Origin: a virus
Length of the DNA stretch: 55,066 nt
Reading direction: 5' to 3' (one strand)
IMG/VR virus record: IMGVR_UViG_3300046170_000069
Location: 1-55,066 of that record
The notes below the pieces were generated by a model. That model did no database searches, had not been told where the DNA came from, and saw only the letters and a list, made by a program, of their open reading frames with translations. Position 1 is the stretch's first letter. Every line of letters begins with the position of its first letter. A program made the translations under genes and the position numbers. Below, one piece after another: positions 33,249 through 41,351 of the stretch.

Positions 33249-34358
33249 TTAGATTTTAAAAGTAAGTTTGTTTGAGTTATTACTCATTAGATTTTTCAAC
33301 TGAGAAGCCAAAGGATTTTCCGTTTGAGGAGTTTCCTGTGGCGCTCCAGAAGAGATGTTAGCTGCATTGTTCACGATACCTCTTTGACCATCACTCATGC
33401 CTTGTCTGTAAGCAGACGAAACAATTTTGTCGATGTTGTCAACCACAGTACGGTGAGAAGACAGCGTTTCATAATCCCAACTACCGTCTTGACGGATGTA
33501 GGGATCAAAGTAATTTTCTAACTGAGAGTTCTTCTCAATTAGTTGTGATCTGTAATCGTCATCAATACCGAAAGAAAAGTTGTTGCCATTACCGAGGTCG
33601 AATTCTAATCCCTCCATCTGGCCAACTTCAGCTTCCATGTCTGAAATCCAATTAGCATCAATCACACTCTCAGCTTGCGGTTGAGAACTAACTTCAGGAG
33701 CCATGTAGGACTGTCTCAGTCCTTCAATACTTTGTTTAGCTTTCTGAGCGTCAATCTTCATTTGAAGTTGAGAAAGCTTAATCTCTTCATCCGTGTGGAT
33801 GTCGGCATCAAGCTTGTATTTGCTTCCGATGAGTAAGTCTAGTTCGGATCTAGAAAGATCAGGGTATTGTCCAGCCATGTCTACACGAATAGCAGTCATA
33901 TCATCCATCTCGGATGTACTTAACTGCTGGTATGCAAACCAGTCTTGTGGAGTTCTACCAGTTTCTTCTACGAACTTAGCAATAGCTTCAACTCTCTCAT
34001 CAAGAGCATTTTGTTGAGGAGTAGACAAAGCGTCTAAAGAAGTAATGTCTCTACCAAGCCTCTCGCTTAAGTAACTAAAGACAGCTTCTTCTACGTCTGA
34101 ATCAGACCACTCAACTGTTTCTTCCTGAGTAGGAGCTACCTGCTCAGAAATATTTTCTTGAGGCTGTTCCTCTGATACTACTGACTCTGGTTGAGCTTCA
34201 ATAGTTGGTTCAGGAGTTACAGTCTCTTCAACAGCTTGAGGCTCCGTTGTTGGAGCCTCTTCTGTAGTTGTCGTTTCTGTTGCTGACCCCATAGAGCCAG
34301 CAAGATCTTGTGGGTTGTCGAATACTTCGAATCCACCGATTGTGTTTTTCTCTTCCAT
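33249..34358 (-). CDS. Scaffolding-type protein
   Basis: A 369-residue protein. Residues 15-90 are Glu/Thr/Pro/Gln-rich and disordered (TETTTTEEAPTTEPQAVEE), the middle is helical, and the C-terminus is short and basic (LMSNNSNKLTFKI). This layout, directly before the capsid gene, is typical of internal scaffolds whose C-terminus touches the capsid lattice. Confidence 0.7.
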   Translation of the reverse strand: MEEKNTIGGFEVFDNPQDLAGSMGSATETTTTEEAPTTEPQAVEETVTPEPTIEAQPESVVSEEQPQENISEQVAPTQEETVEWSDSDVEEAVFSYLSERLGRDITSLDALSTPQQNALDERVEAIAKFVEETGRTPQDWFAYQQLSTSEMDDMTAIRVDMAGQYPDLSRSELDLLIGSKYKLDADIHTDEEIKLSQLQMKIDAQKAKQSIEGLRQSYMAPEVSSQPQAESVIDANWISDMEAEVGQMEGLEFDLGNGNNFSFGIDDDYRSQLIEKNSQLENYFDPYIRQDGSWDYETLSSHRTVVDNIDKIVSSAYRQGMSDGQRGIVNNAANISSGAPQETPQTENPLASQLKNLMSNNSNKLTFKI

Positions 34359-34379
34359 TATATTTTAATTGTTTTTTTA

Positions 34380-34724
34380 TTATGCAGCTGGACCCCAGTA
34401 GGCAAGAATCTTACCACTAGCGATATCTATCGTATCCCACTCACCGTAAATAGTAAGTCCTTTAGGGAAGGTAGTACCAGTAGTAACGTAGTTACCTTTA
34501 CCGTCGTAGTCATTGTCAGTACCATCAGTACCGAAAGAACCTCCAGTAGTACTGTTATCGACAGCCTCCAACTGAGTGAAGGTTGTGTCTTCTAACATTG
34601 TTACCGCAATGAACACGAATCCAGTAGGACAAGTTAAGTCTTGACCAGTAGTGTCTAGATGCGCTGATCCGAACTGTCCGAACGTTGCTTTGTTCTGAGC
34701 TGCTGGGTTTGTTATCTTAGCCAT
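34380..34724 (-). CDS. Small head protein of unknown function
   Basis: A 114-residue Thr/Gly/Asp-rich protein, predicted all-beta, with FGQFGSAHLDTTGQDLTCP at the N-terminus and GLTIYGEWDTI near the C-terminus. I recall similar small proteins beside scaffold and capsid genes in other phages. A decoration role is inferred. Confidence 0.6.
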   Translation of the reverse strand: MAKITNPAAQNKATFGQFGSAHLDTTGQDLTCPTGFVFIAVTMLEDTTFTQLEAVDNSTTGGSFGTDGTDNDYDGKGNYVTTGTTFPKGLTIYGEWDTIDIASGKILAYWGPAA

Positions 34725-34735
34725 ATCCTAATTAT

Positions 34736-35155
34736 TTATGATCCTGAACCTCCGAAGATTACTGATGAGTTATCGTTACCAAATACTCCGTATTCAACCA
34801 TACTGTCAACTTTCGTTGCGTAAACAGCGTAAGTCTTATCTGGTGATAAAGGAATAAATGCAAACTCACCACCTCCAATCTTTGCAGATAAAGCAGTGTC
34901 GCTTTCAGTTTCGTTACGTAAGTAGATGTAGTTCTCTAAAGACTCATCTAAGTTCTTGATGTAAAGGTATGCTCTGTCGCTTTTGTCGTTTGCTAGATAC
35001 ACGATCATATCGTTTGTATCAGCAGCCGTACCCTTTACTTTAGCTCTCAGCAAGCTGCCACTATCTACAGATAATGCTGATTGCGTAGTTAGATCTAGAG
35101 CGCTACTAAGAACGTCTAGAGAACTGACTCTTAGATTTACTGTTAATGTAGCCAT
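34736..35155 (-). CDS. Small beta-sandwich head protein, paralogue A
   Basis: A 139-residue protein starting MATLTVNLRVSS. It shares with the genes at 35155 and 52319 the start MATxT/MATLN, a central aromatic strand before N-L-D (YLYIKNLDES) and a final strand containing EYGVF. It may decorate the capsid. Its start overlaps the upstream gene by one base. Confidence 0.6.
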   Translation of the reverse strand: MATLTVNLRVSSLDVLSSALDLTTQSALSVDSGSLLRAKVKGTAADTNDMIVYLANDKSDRAYLYIKNLDESLENYIYLRNETESDTALSAKIGGGEFAFIPLSPDKTYAVYATKVDSMVEYGVFGNDNSSVIFGGSGS

Positions 35156-35556
35156 TAGTCTTCAAAGAATAGTGCGTACTCAATAGTCATATTAGACGCA
35201 GATGTATCAATGTCGATGTCGTTAGTTCCGTCCCAAGGGAAGAACGCCCAGTCTCCAGCGTATAACCTACCAAGCGGTAAGTTTCCAGATCCAAGCTCTA
35301 GATTTATATATTCACTAGGAGTAGTAGAAAGATTTCTAACGTAAACTTTGTGAGCAGTATTATCAGAGTATGAAGCCGCAGCAAATAAAAGAGTTGCTGT
35401 TTGAGCCGAAGAATAAAACTTACGAGCTACACCCGTAGTTTGAGACACTCCTGTGTTAGTTCCTGCATTCGTAAGAGTAGCAGTAACAGACAGATTCAAC
35501 ACATCACCTGTTAGGTCAGCACTTGATAGTGTAAGTTGTGCAGTTGTTGTTGCCAT
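35155..35556 (-). CDS. Small beta-sandwich head protein, paralogue B
   Basis: A 133-residue protein, probably an ancient duplicate of its downstream neighbour: HKVYVRNLSTTPSEYINLEL parallels RAYLYIKNLDESLENYIYLR, and both end in a strand EYALF/EYGVF. A TAnnTTTG box lies 18 bases before the ATG, so this pair and the following head genes have their own promoter. Confidence 0.65.
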   Translation of the reverse strand: MATTTAQLTLSSADLTGDVLNLSVTATLTNAGTNTGVSQTTGVARKFYSSAQTATLLFAAASYSDNTAHKVYVRNLSTTPSEYINLELGSGNLPLGRLYAGDWAFFPWDGTNDIDIDTSASNMTIEYALFFED

Positions 35557-35574
35557 GATTTATAGTTGTTTTTG

Positions 35575-35582
35575 CAAATATA
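35575..35582 (-). promoter_or_regulatory. TAnnTTTG promoter box for head genes
   Basis: Reads TATATTTG on the minus strand, 18 bases before the ATG at 35556, in a 30-base gap. No clear -33 box. Confidence 0.6.
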
Positions 35583-35586
35583 AGGA

Positions 35587-35793
35587 TTATTTCTTTTTGC
35601 CTTTTTTAGCTCGTATCTTAGCAGCTTCACGTTTTCCAAAAGCGCTCTTAACACGACCCATAGCCCAAGCATGTTGAGACGTCTTAGGTCTGTTACCAGA
35701 ACTCATATACGCAGCAAGGCCTCTACGGTACACTTCTTTCTGTGCAGCGTCAAGGCCAGCCATTCCGCCTTTCTTGAACTTCTTGACTTTCAT
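35587..35793 (-). CDS. Highly basic mini-protein with GG motif
   Basis: A 68-residue protein opening MKVKKFKKGGMAGL and ending KIRAKKGKKK. The middle (GLAAYMSSGNRPKTSQHAWA) is like small proteins I recall from cyanophages and giant viruses. It could condense DNA in the capsid. It is coupled to its neighbour by TAATG, part of a run of five such mini-genes. Confidence 0.65.
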   Translation of the reverse strand: MKVKKFKKGGMAGLDAAQKEVYRRGLAAYMSSGNRPKTSQHAWAMGRVKSAFGKREAAKIRAKKGKKK

Positions 35794-35957
35794 TACTTAT
35801 TCTTTGCTAGAGCAGCTTCCATCTTTTTACGTTGAGCTGGATCTTTTGCAAGGGCGTCAACTAAGCTTCCACCATCCTTAAAAATTTTACCTCCGTAAGC
35901 GAACATAGGCATGTCTTTCTTTCCACCACCCATGTATTTTTTCATCTTCATTTTCAT
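35793..35957 (-). CDS. Basic mini-protein with repeated GG motifs
   Basis: A 54-residue protein with three glycine-pair motifs in its first 32 residues (KKYMGGGKK, FAYGGKIF and KDGGSL), followed by a helix. Start and stop couple it to the flanking mini-genes (TAATG at the 3' end). Function unknown; probably virion-associated by context. Confidence 0.65.
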   Translation of the reverse strand: MKMKMKKYMGGGKKDMPMFAYGGKIFKDGGSLVDALAKDPAQRKKMEAALAKNK

Positions 35958-35969
35958 AGTTGTAAGTTT

Positions 35970-36155
35970 TTAGATTTTATCGCGTTGTTTCATAAGCTCT
36001 TTTAGTCTGGCAGCTACAGCAGGAGGGAAGCCTTTCTTCTTTCGTTTAGCTTTTGTACCTCTATGCTTTTTGTAGATATCACTAATCTGCTTCATTAGCT
36101 TCTTACGTTTCTCTACATTAGAACTACCACTTGTATATTTCTTATTGAACTTCAT
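35970..36155 (-). CDS. Highly basic mini-protein
   Basis: A 61-residue protein with about 40 percent Lys and Arg (KKHRGTKAKRKKKG), helical and probably nucleic-acid binding. Its N-terminus MKFNKKYTSGSS looks like a degraded form of the GG motif of its neighbours. Overlaps the next gene by one base. Confidence 0.6.
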   Translation of the reverse strand: MKFNKKYTSGSSNVEKRKKLMKQISDIYKKHRGTKAKRKKKGFPPAVAARLKELMKQRDKI

Positions 36156-36346
36156 TACTTCTTTGGGTGTGAAGCTGTCTTGAATTTAGCTTTAGCTACT
36201 GCTCCTGCGTGAGGAACGTAGTCACCTTCCATAAGGTAGTATCTACCAGACTCTTCCATCCAGTGGTAACCCTTTGGTGGATTTACAGAAATCTTCTTGT
36301 TAGAGATCTTAAGCTTACCTCCTTTCTTGTACTTCTTTACTTTCAT
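36155..36346 (-). CDS. Basic mini-protein with GG motif and PPKGY module
   Basis: A 63-residue protein: MKVKKYKKGGKLKI, then PPKGYHWMEESGRYYLMEGD, then a basic tail. The PPKGY-aromatic block is shared with the transglycosylase-like gene at 53716. The start is set at 36346 because it overlaps the preceding stop (TAATG). Confidence 0.65.
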   Translation of the reverse strand: MKVKKYKKGGKLKISNKKISVNPPKGYHWMEESGRYYLMEGDYVPHAGAVAKAKFKTASHPKK

Positions 36347-36657
36347 TACCACTTAACTTTATCAGCCCACCATGCAGCAGACATTTTACCTCTCTTTATA
36401 TTCTTAGCGTGTCTAGCCTTGAAGCTTTTGCGTTTTGCTTTCATACGTGCAGACTCTCCAGCTTTAGGCTTCCCAGCCGTGCCTTTTACAGTACCGACCT
36501 TTTTACCTTGCTGTCCGAATCTAATCAGTTTAATCTTATCGCCTTCCTTAGCTACAACTACGTGTGACTTCGTTGGGTGATTAGGTGTACGTTTGGCTCT
36601 GTTGTAACCGCTTACTCCAGCTCTAGCTAATCTAGGATCTTTTTTCTTTGCTTTCAT
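36346..36657 (-). CDS. Conserved basic phage protein
   Basis: A 103-residue very basic protein. Its parts KKKDPRLARAGVSGYNRAKR, SHVVVAKEG and FKARHAKNIKRGKMSAAWWA are a strong pattern that I recall in many phages including cyanophages and crAss relatives. Its function is unknown; charge and location suggest a packaged DNA-binding protein. Coupled by one-base overlaps on both sides. Confidence 0.75.
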   Translation of the reverse strand: MKAKKKDPRLARAGVSGYNRAKRTPNHPTKSHVVVAKEGDKIKLIRFGQQGKKVGTVKGTAGKPKAGESARMKAKRKSFKARHAKNIKRGKMSAAWWADKVKW

Positions 36658-36995
36658 TAGAACCAGCTTATAAGTATTTCATCCACAGCGCTTTGTACCT
36701 CTTCCCGTGAAGTTTCTAACTGCATCATAATATTCCCCTGAAATCTTTCTACCTCCTCTCCGTCGTTAAAGATTATGACAGTAGGCACTACAACAATCTT
36801 ATGTTCTTGCTGAAGATCAGGGCTTGCAAGTATGTCTACTCTTTTACCTTTGCAATCAGACAACTCCTCAATCCAGTCTACACTATTAACTTTATTAAAT
36901 GGTGCGTTGAACTCAACAACACAGATGCCATTTTGCGGTATAGAACCAGCAAAAGACAGCATAGAAAATAAAGATATATAGAGTGCTGCCTTCAT
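36657..36995 (-). CDS. Secreted thioredoxin-fold protein lacking the CxxC
   Basis: A 112-residue protein. Residues 1-17 form a Sec signal peptide (ALYISLFSMLSFAG). The rest follows a thioredoxin fold: CVVEFNAPFN (25-34) matches the strand before the active site, and VVVPTVIIFNDGEEVERFQG (68-87) holds the cis-proline P71. The CGPC is replaced by FNKV, so it cannot act as a redox enzyme. It may be a periplasmic chaperone or binding protein. It is the first element of the envelope-directed block upstream of the mini-protein cluster. Confidence 0.7.
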   Translation of the reverse strand: MKAALYISLFSMLSFAGSIPQNGICVVEFNAPFNKVNSVDWIEELSDCKGKRVDILASPDLQQEHKIVVVPTVIIFNDGEEVERFQGNIMMQLETSREEVQSAVDEILISWF

Positions 36996-37279
36996 TACTT
37001 TAGTTTATCTATTTTTTCCTCAATACGAGTAAGATCACTCTTTAGTTCTGAAACATCCTCTTGCGTCGTCATAATAGTTTGACGAATCAATTGGTCTTTC
37101 ATATCAAACTCCATGCGAGTTACATCTGGCGGTAATGGCTCTGGTAATTCTTTAGCTAAAGCTATGTCTGCTTGAAGAGCAAACCACATCCCAATAAGGG
37201 CTGCTAGCCCTGCTGCACCCAGCCCTATTGTTTTAAGGTCTAGGGTTACTTTAGTATCTTCTCCAATTTGTTGAGCCAT
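36995..37279 (-). CDS. Membrane-anchored coiled-coil protein
   Basis: A 94-residue protein with one hydrophobic segment (about 18-41, LGAAGLAALIGMWFALQADI), a short Pro-rich hinge, and a C-terminal coiled coil (about 60-94, DVSELKSDLTRIEEKIDKLK). It resembles small inner-membrane or spanin-like proteins in outline only. One-base overlaps join it to the thioredoxin-like and barrel genes. Confidence 0.65.
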   Translation of the reverse strand: MAQQIGEDTKVTLDLKTIGLGAAGLAALIGMWFALQADIALAKELPEPLPPDVTRMEFDMKDQLIRQTIMTTQEDVSELKSDLTRIEEKIDKLK

Positions 37280-38349
37280 CAGTATAATTGATAATTTAGT
37301 CCTACAGAAAAGTCATGCCATTCACGGTTCCAGTATCTGTTATACTTTCCCTCTAAGAAAACGCCAAGACTCTTGTTTAATCTCCAGCCAAAGATAAGGC
37401 CAAATCCATAATCGATCCATTGCTCGTCACCAGTCGTCTGGAAGTACGAGTACTCACCGCCTGTGTTCAAGTGGTAGGGCATAACACTAGCCCAGCTGTG
37501 TGTCCAGAAATCCTTAGTGTAATGGTAGAAATCATACCCCACGACCAAAGAGTAGTTCCACTGATCTGGCAGTTCGTTTCTCTTTTTATTTGTGTAGTCT
37601 CTCAGAACCTCTGGTATCACCACCTGCTCCCATACATCGATGCTGTTCGCTACTAAGGTACCGTCTGGAGCAAAGTACTCACCCTGCTGTACATCTATAG
37701 TGTACCCTTCTTCAATAGCTAGATTAGTGTAGTGTAGATTACCGTTAAACAATAGCCAATCCTCAAGAGGATCGTAACCGTAAGGCTCTGATATTCTTTC
37801 AGCCACACCGATGTTCAAGCTAAACTTCTTGTTGATGTTTAGTCTGTATCTCTGTGAAGCCTCGAAGTATCTTACGTCTGCGAAACCATCCTGTAAGTAT
37901 TCAGTCTTTACAATCCAGTGCTTCGCTACGTATCTAAGAAAGTAGTCTTGATCTAAGAACTCTCTACCTTGTTGTCTTCTCCAATCAGCTTCGAATAAAA
38001 ACTCAAAACCATTAATTCTACCTATAGTTGCTGCGTCACTGTAAGATCTTTCTGTACCGTCGTAGAATACGTTTGCACGGTTTTCATATCCGAATCTAGC
38101 TATCTTTCGTACACCAGCAGTTATAGAGTAGTCGAATGGAGTCTCCATTATGTCGGTTTGTAACCCGCCGATAACAGAATAAATCTTATCATCAGCTACA
38201 GAGTTACCACCACTGACAGCAGTGTAGAATGTAGCACCTCTGAAAACTTTCTTTAATGATTGACCTTTAGCTTGAGTTGACCCTAGCAGAAAAACTACCA
38301 GCATCAATAGAGCATACACAACTGCAGTTAAGTCCTTCTTCTCTGTCAT
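37279..38349 (-). CDS. Outer-membrane beta-barrel-type protein
   Basis: A 356-residue protein. Residues 1-29 look like a signal peptide (VVYALLMLVVFLLGSTQAKG). The rest alternates aromatic and polar strands (YSITAGVRKIARF, FLFEADWRR, WNYSLVVGYDFYHY). The last strand ends aromatic (FSVGLNYQLY), as in outer-membrane barrels recognised by the BAM machine. A phage-made barrel in the host outer membrane could replace or mask a receptor. Alternative: a beta-rich structural protein with an uncleaved anchor. Confidence 0.65.
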   Translation of the reverse strand: MTEKKDLTAVVYALLMLVVFLLGSTQAKGQSLKKVFRGATFYTAVSGGNSVADDKIYSVIGGLQTDIMETPFDYSITAGVRKIARFGYENRANVFYDGTERSYSDAATIGRINGFEFLFEADWRRQQGREFLDQDYFLRYVAKHWIVKTEYLQDGFADVRYFEASQRYRLNINKKFSLNIGVAERISEPYGYDPLEDWLLFNGNLHYTNLAIEEGYTIDVQQGEYFAPDGTLVANSIDVWEQVVIPEVLRDYTNKKRNELPDQWNYSLVVGYDFYHYTKDFWTHSWASVMPYHLNTGGEYSYFQTTGDEQWIDYGFGLIFGWRLNKSLGVFLEGKYNRYWNREWHDFSVGLNYQLY

Positions 38350-38522
38350 TAGATTTCAAATCCGAAGTTGAAGACCATAAGTCTAAACTTCTTATTAGTA
38401 CATCCTTCTTCGCAGAATAGGCAAGCCTTAACTTCAAGTACAGTAACAGTACCTAGTCTAAGGTTAAGTTCGTACTTGCTCTTTTTGTTTGTAGCCTTCC
38501 AGCTGTTTATCCAATTAATCAT
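38349..38522 (-). CDS. Small protein of unknown function
   Basis: A 57-residue protein, basic and beta-rich, with a pair of cysteines in ACLFCEEGC. Start and stop overlap both neighbours (ATGA and TAATG), so it is a genuine member of the coupled envelope block. No family recognised. Confidence 0.6.
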   Translation of the reverse strand: MINWINSWKATNKKSKYELNLRLGTVTVLEVKACLFCEEGCTNKKFRLMVFNFGFEI

Positions 38523-40747
38523 GATTTGATAATTTTTTGGTTGATAATAATTCCGTTATATAATACAATAACCTCGTACACTCCGTTAGGGAGCTCTCTG
38601 AGGTCGATAATAGTTTCTCTAGTGTCAGCTACTACAAGTTGACCAAATGCGTTGTAAACTCTTGTAATAGACCCCTGTGGCGCCTGTATGTTTAAGAAGC
38701 TGTTTGTTGGGTTAGGGTAGATAGCAAAGTCTCTAACGTTGTCAGTAGGTATTCCTAATGGCCATCCTTGATTGCAGTAGTCATATAAACTAACACACGA
38801 ACCATCCCATTCAACCTCACAGCAGTAAGCGTCTATTTCGATAACCCAAGCAAAGCAAGAGTCGTTTAACCAGTAACCGTCTCCGTATGGTTCTCCTAGT
38901 CCAGTAACACAGTCCTCAGCTTCGTACAAACAATTCTCGTTATCTGCTACATTAGCTAGTGGATCAAAGTTGTATGCATCTAAGTCCATACATCCTGCTA
39001 CTGGATCAATGCAATTTCCGTTATCGGTATTAGCGTTCTCATCGTAGTTAAGTGCTAGTGGATCCATACATCCGTAGATGTATTCAATACAGCTACCGTT
39101 GTCTGTATTGGCGCTAGGATCGTAGTTAAACATCGTAGGATCAGTACACCCAAACGCTACTTCAATACACTCACCTGCATCAGTAGCAGTAGCGTCGTAG
39201 TTGAAAGCGGTCGGGTCTTGACAGCCTACTACCTCTAGCTCATCACAGATACCGTCACCATCAGTATCGTTGATACAATGATTCATACAGTCATAGTATT
39301 GTACAGGGTATGTACACTCAGTATTCGTGTTAGCTTCTTCGTCGTAATCACAAGCTACTGGATCAGTACATCCGTAGATGTGAGGAATACACCCATCTCC
39401 ACAGAATGGAGTGAAGTGGTATATCGTCCACTCTGGAGTAGAGAATGGTTGTAGTGCGCTTTGTCCGTTGTTAATGAATGGATTATCACCTTCCGTTAGA
39501 AGCGTGTCACCGTTTTCATTCAGGACAAGTATAGAGTTGTGAAGAGTCTGGAAAGCAAGCTCCTGTGGAGACTGCTGCTGAGTACCAGCTTGGAAGTAGT
39601 ATACGTCAACCTCTTCATCAGAGTCTAGCGTTAGCTCCCACGTATGAGAGAACTCATTAGGGCTTACACTGAATAACCACTGCTGATCGCCTTGCACCAT
39701 GCCGATAGTAGATGCTCCCCATCCGTCACCAGCGTCATCCTCAAGTATAATCTCAAGAGTACAAGGACTGTCGTAGTCAGCTATAGTAGCAAGACTATCG
39801 TAGTTCAAGGCTGTTGGATCTACACATCCCCAAGTATGCAATGTCATACAAGTGTCTTGAATAGTAGCAAGTGGGTTATAATCTACGTAGTCGTCATCCA
39901 TACAGCCAACCACATCTGGATCTGGCTCACATGGTTCAGTGAAGATAGGACCAGAGTACATAACGATACCATCCCATTCCTCAAACGCTAAGTCCTCAAG
40001 CTCCCATAGAATGCTATCGCATGAAGTAATTACACATGCTCCATCCTGACCGCCTGACGCAGAACCATTTAGTCCATCACCGAATAAGTCGTATAGGATT
40101 AACTCAAAGCCTAGCTCCACACAAAAATCATAAGTGTATGTCAGCATCTGATCGCCGAAGTTGTACTCGTTAACAAGCACCTCGTGATAAGGCTGTCCAG
40201 TTGATAGGTTTACTAGCGTGAATCCAGTTTCGTTAGGCCATGTATCAAGAGTAAGCTCCATAGTTACTAGAGCCTGATCCTCATTACACGATACAACATT
40301 ACAACTTCCGTTATCTATGTTAGCCCATGGATTGAAGTTGTTAGCTAAATCATTCGTACATCCGAACACAGGGACTTCGCAAGGCTCAAGAGTAAAGTCA
40401 ACTGTATCTGCAGCTGTGTTAAACTCAAAGTTTGCTTCGTACAATCCGCAGAAGTTCTTCAGCTCGTAGTTACCCTCACCGAACTCACAACATATACCGT
40501 CACCAAAAACATCACTAATGATGAAAGTGTAATCACCTGCTGGTAAGAAGACTGGTGTAGTTAGATATTGATTAGGCTGATACTGTGGGCTTGTTACAAG
40601 AACACTATCGTCTTGCATAATGACCCAAGAAGTTTCATTTGGATATTGATCAGCCTGTACAGCTACATCTAGCCAGCTACCTTGACCTAAAGCTGAGGTT
40701 AATGTAAATAAAGATAAAAGGTTGGTAATAAGTAATTTACGAATCAT
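38519..40747 (-). CDS. Secreted repeat protein with type IX secretion (T9SS) sorting domain
   Basis: A 742-residue exported protein. A signal peptide (1-21, LLSLFTLTSALG) is followed by repeated beta domains containing VFGDGICC and DDAGDGWG. About eight cysteine repeats of the type GC-x-DP-x-A-x-NYD-x-x-AN-x-DNG-x-C lie near residues 127, 281, 306, 457, 506, 531, 556 and 584. One DTDGDGICDE calcium loop is present. The C-terminal 70 residues (FAIYPNPTNSFLNI ... NAFGQLV ... ELPNGVYEVIV ... KIIKS) are a type A T9SS sorting domain. The host would export it through Sec and T9SS to the cell surface. Probably captured from a marine Bacteroidota genome. Confidence 0.9.
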   Translation of the reverse strand: MIRKLLITNLLSLFTLTSALGQGSWLDVAVQADQYPNETSWVIMQDDSVLVTSPQYQPNQYLTTPVFLPAGDYTFIISDVFGDGICCEFGEGNYELKNFCGLYEANFEFNTAADTVDFTLEPCEVPVFGCTNDLANNFNPWANIDNGSCNVVSCNEDQALVTMELTLDTWPNETGFTLVNLSTGQPYHEVLVNEYNFGDQMLTYTYDFCVELGFELILYDLFGDGLNGSASGGQDGACVITSCDSILWELEDLAFEEWDGIVMYSGPIFTEPCEPDPDVVGCMDDDYVDYNPLATIQDTCMTLHTWGCVDPTALNYDSLATIADYDSPCTLEIILEDDAGDGWGASTIGMVQGDQQWLFSVSPNEFSHTWELTLDSDEEVDVYYFQAGTQQQSPQELAFQTLHNSILVLNENGDTLLTEGDNPFINNGQSALQPFSTPEWTIYHFTPFCGDGCIPHIYGCTDPVACDYDEEANTNTECTYPVQYYDCMNHCINDTDGDGICDELEVVGCQDPTAFNYDATATDAGECIEVAFGCTDPTMFNYDPSANTDNGSCIEYIYGCMDPLALNYDENANTDNGNCIDPVAGCMDLDAYNFDPLANVADNENCLYEAEDCVTGLGEPYGDGYWLNDSCFAWVIEIDAYCCEVEWDGSCVSLYDYCNQGWPLGIPTDNVRDFAIYPNPTNSFLNIQAPQGSITRVYNAFGQLVVADTRETIIDLRELPNGVYEVIVLYNGIIINQKIIKS

Positions 40748-40899
40748 CTTAAAGAGTTTACAGAGTGAGTCACCTCTACTTGTATTGTCGATCTACTAGG
40801 TGTTGCTGTTATAGCTGAAGGTAAAGATGCGGTTGCGTTTACTACGGTTGCTTCAGACACACCGATAGATCCTGAAGATATAGAAAGTGTTACATCCAT
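40744..40899 (-). CDS. Small protein of unknown function
   Basis: A 51-residue Ser/Thr/Ala/Val-rich, probably beta-stranded protein (VTLSISSGSIGVSEATVV). The start lies just after the stop of the upstream gene, and its stop overlaps the T9SS gene start as ATGA. Possibly a small structural protein. Confidence 0.55.
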   Translation of the reverse strand: MDVTLSISSGSIGVSEATVVNATASLPSAITATPSRSTIQVEVTHSVNSLR

Positions 40900-40901
40900 G
40901 A

Positions 40902-41351
40902 TTAAACGTTACTAGCGTCGCTATTAATTACAAAGCTTCCAGTAAGTATAGTTGTTGCTTTGTTAGCAGAGTCTACATTGTTAGCAGCGTTTGTATCAAC
41001 GTACTGAATATCATACTTGTATCTACCGCTATCTACAGCTTTCATATCTGCAGCAGAAGCTTCAAACTTTACGATACCAGTAGCATCACTTGATGTAGTA
41101 TCTGATGTGTCAGTTATAGAAACTGATATCTCAGCCAGTCTATCTGCAGACTCTTCGAGCCCATCAGTAGCTAGTGCAACTACAGCTGGGTTAGCTTTTG
41201 TTACCAGCATAAAGAATGTAGCTTCATTACCACCGTGAAGATTAATAGCGCTACCGCTTGAATCCTTCAATGTTAATGTTAAGCTAAAAGAATCACCTCG
41301 TCTGCATGTGATGTCAAGATTCTTTGATATGTCTAAGTTTACTCTAGCCAT
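40902..41351 (-). CDS. Virion protein resembling BppU-type N-terminal domains
   Basis: A 149-residue beta protein. CRRGDSFSLTLTLKDSSGSA followed by strands containing FFMLV and SGRYKYDIQYVD resembles the baseplate/upper-fibre (BppU-like) domains of phages. It overlaps the portal gene by one base, suggesting a head-tail structural role. Confidence 0.55.
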   Translation of the reverse strand: MARVNLDISKNLDITCRRGDSFSLTLTLKDSSGSAINLHGGNEATFFMLVTKANPAVVALATDGLEESADRLAEISVSITDTSDTTSSDATGIVKFEASAADMKAVDSGRYKYDIQYVDTNAANNVDSANKATTILTGSFVINSDASNV

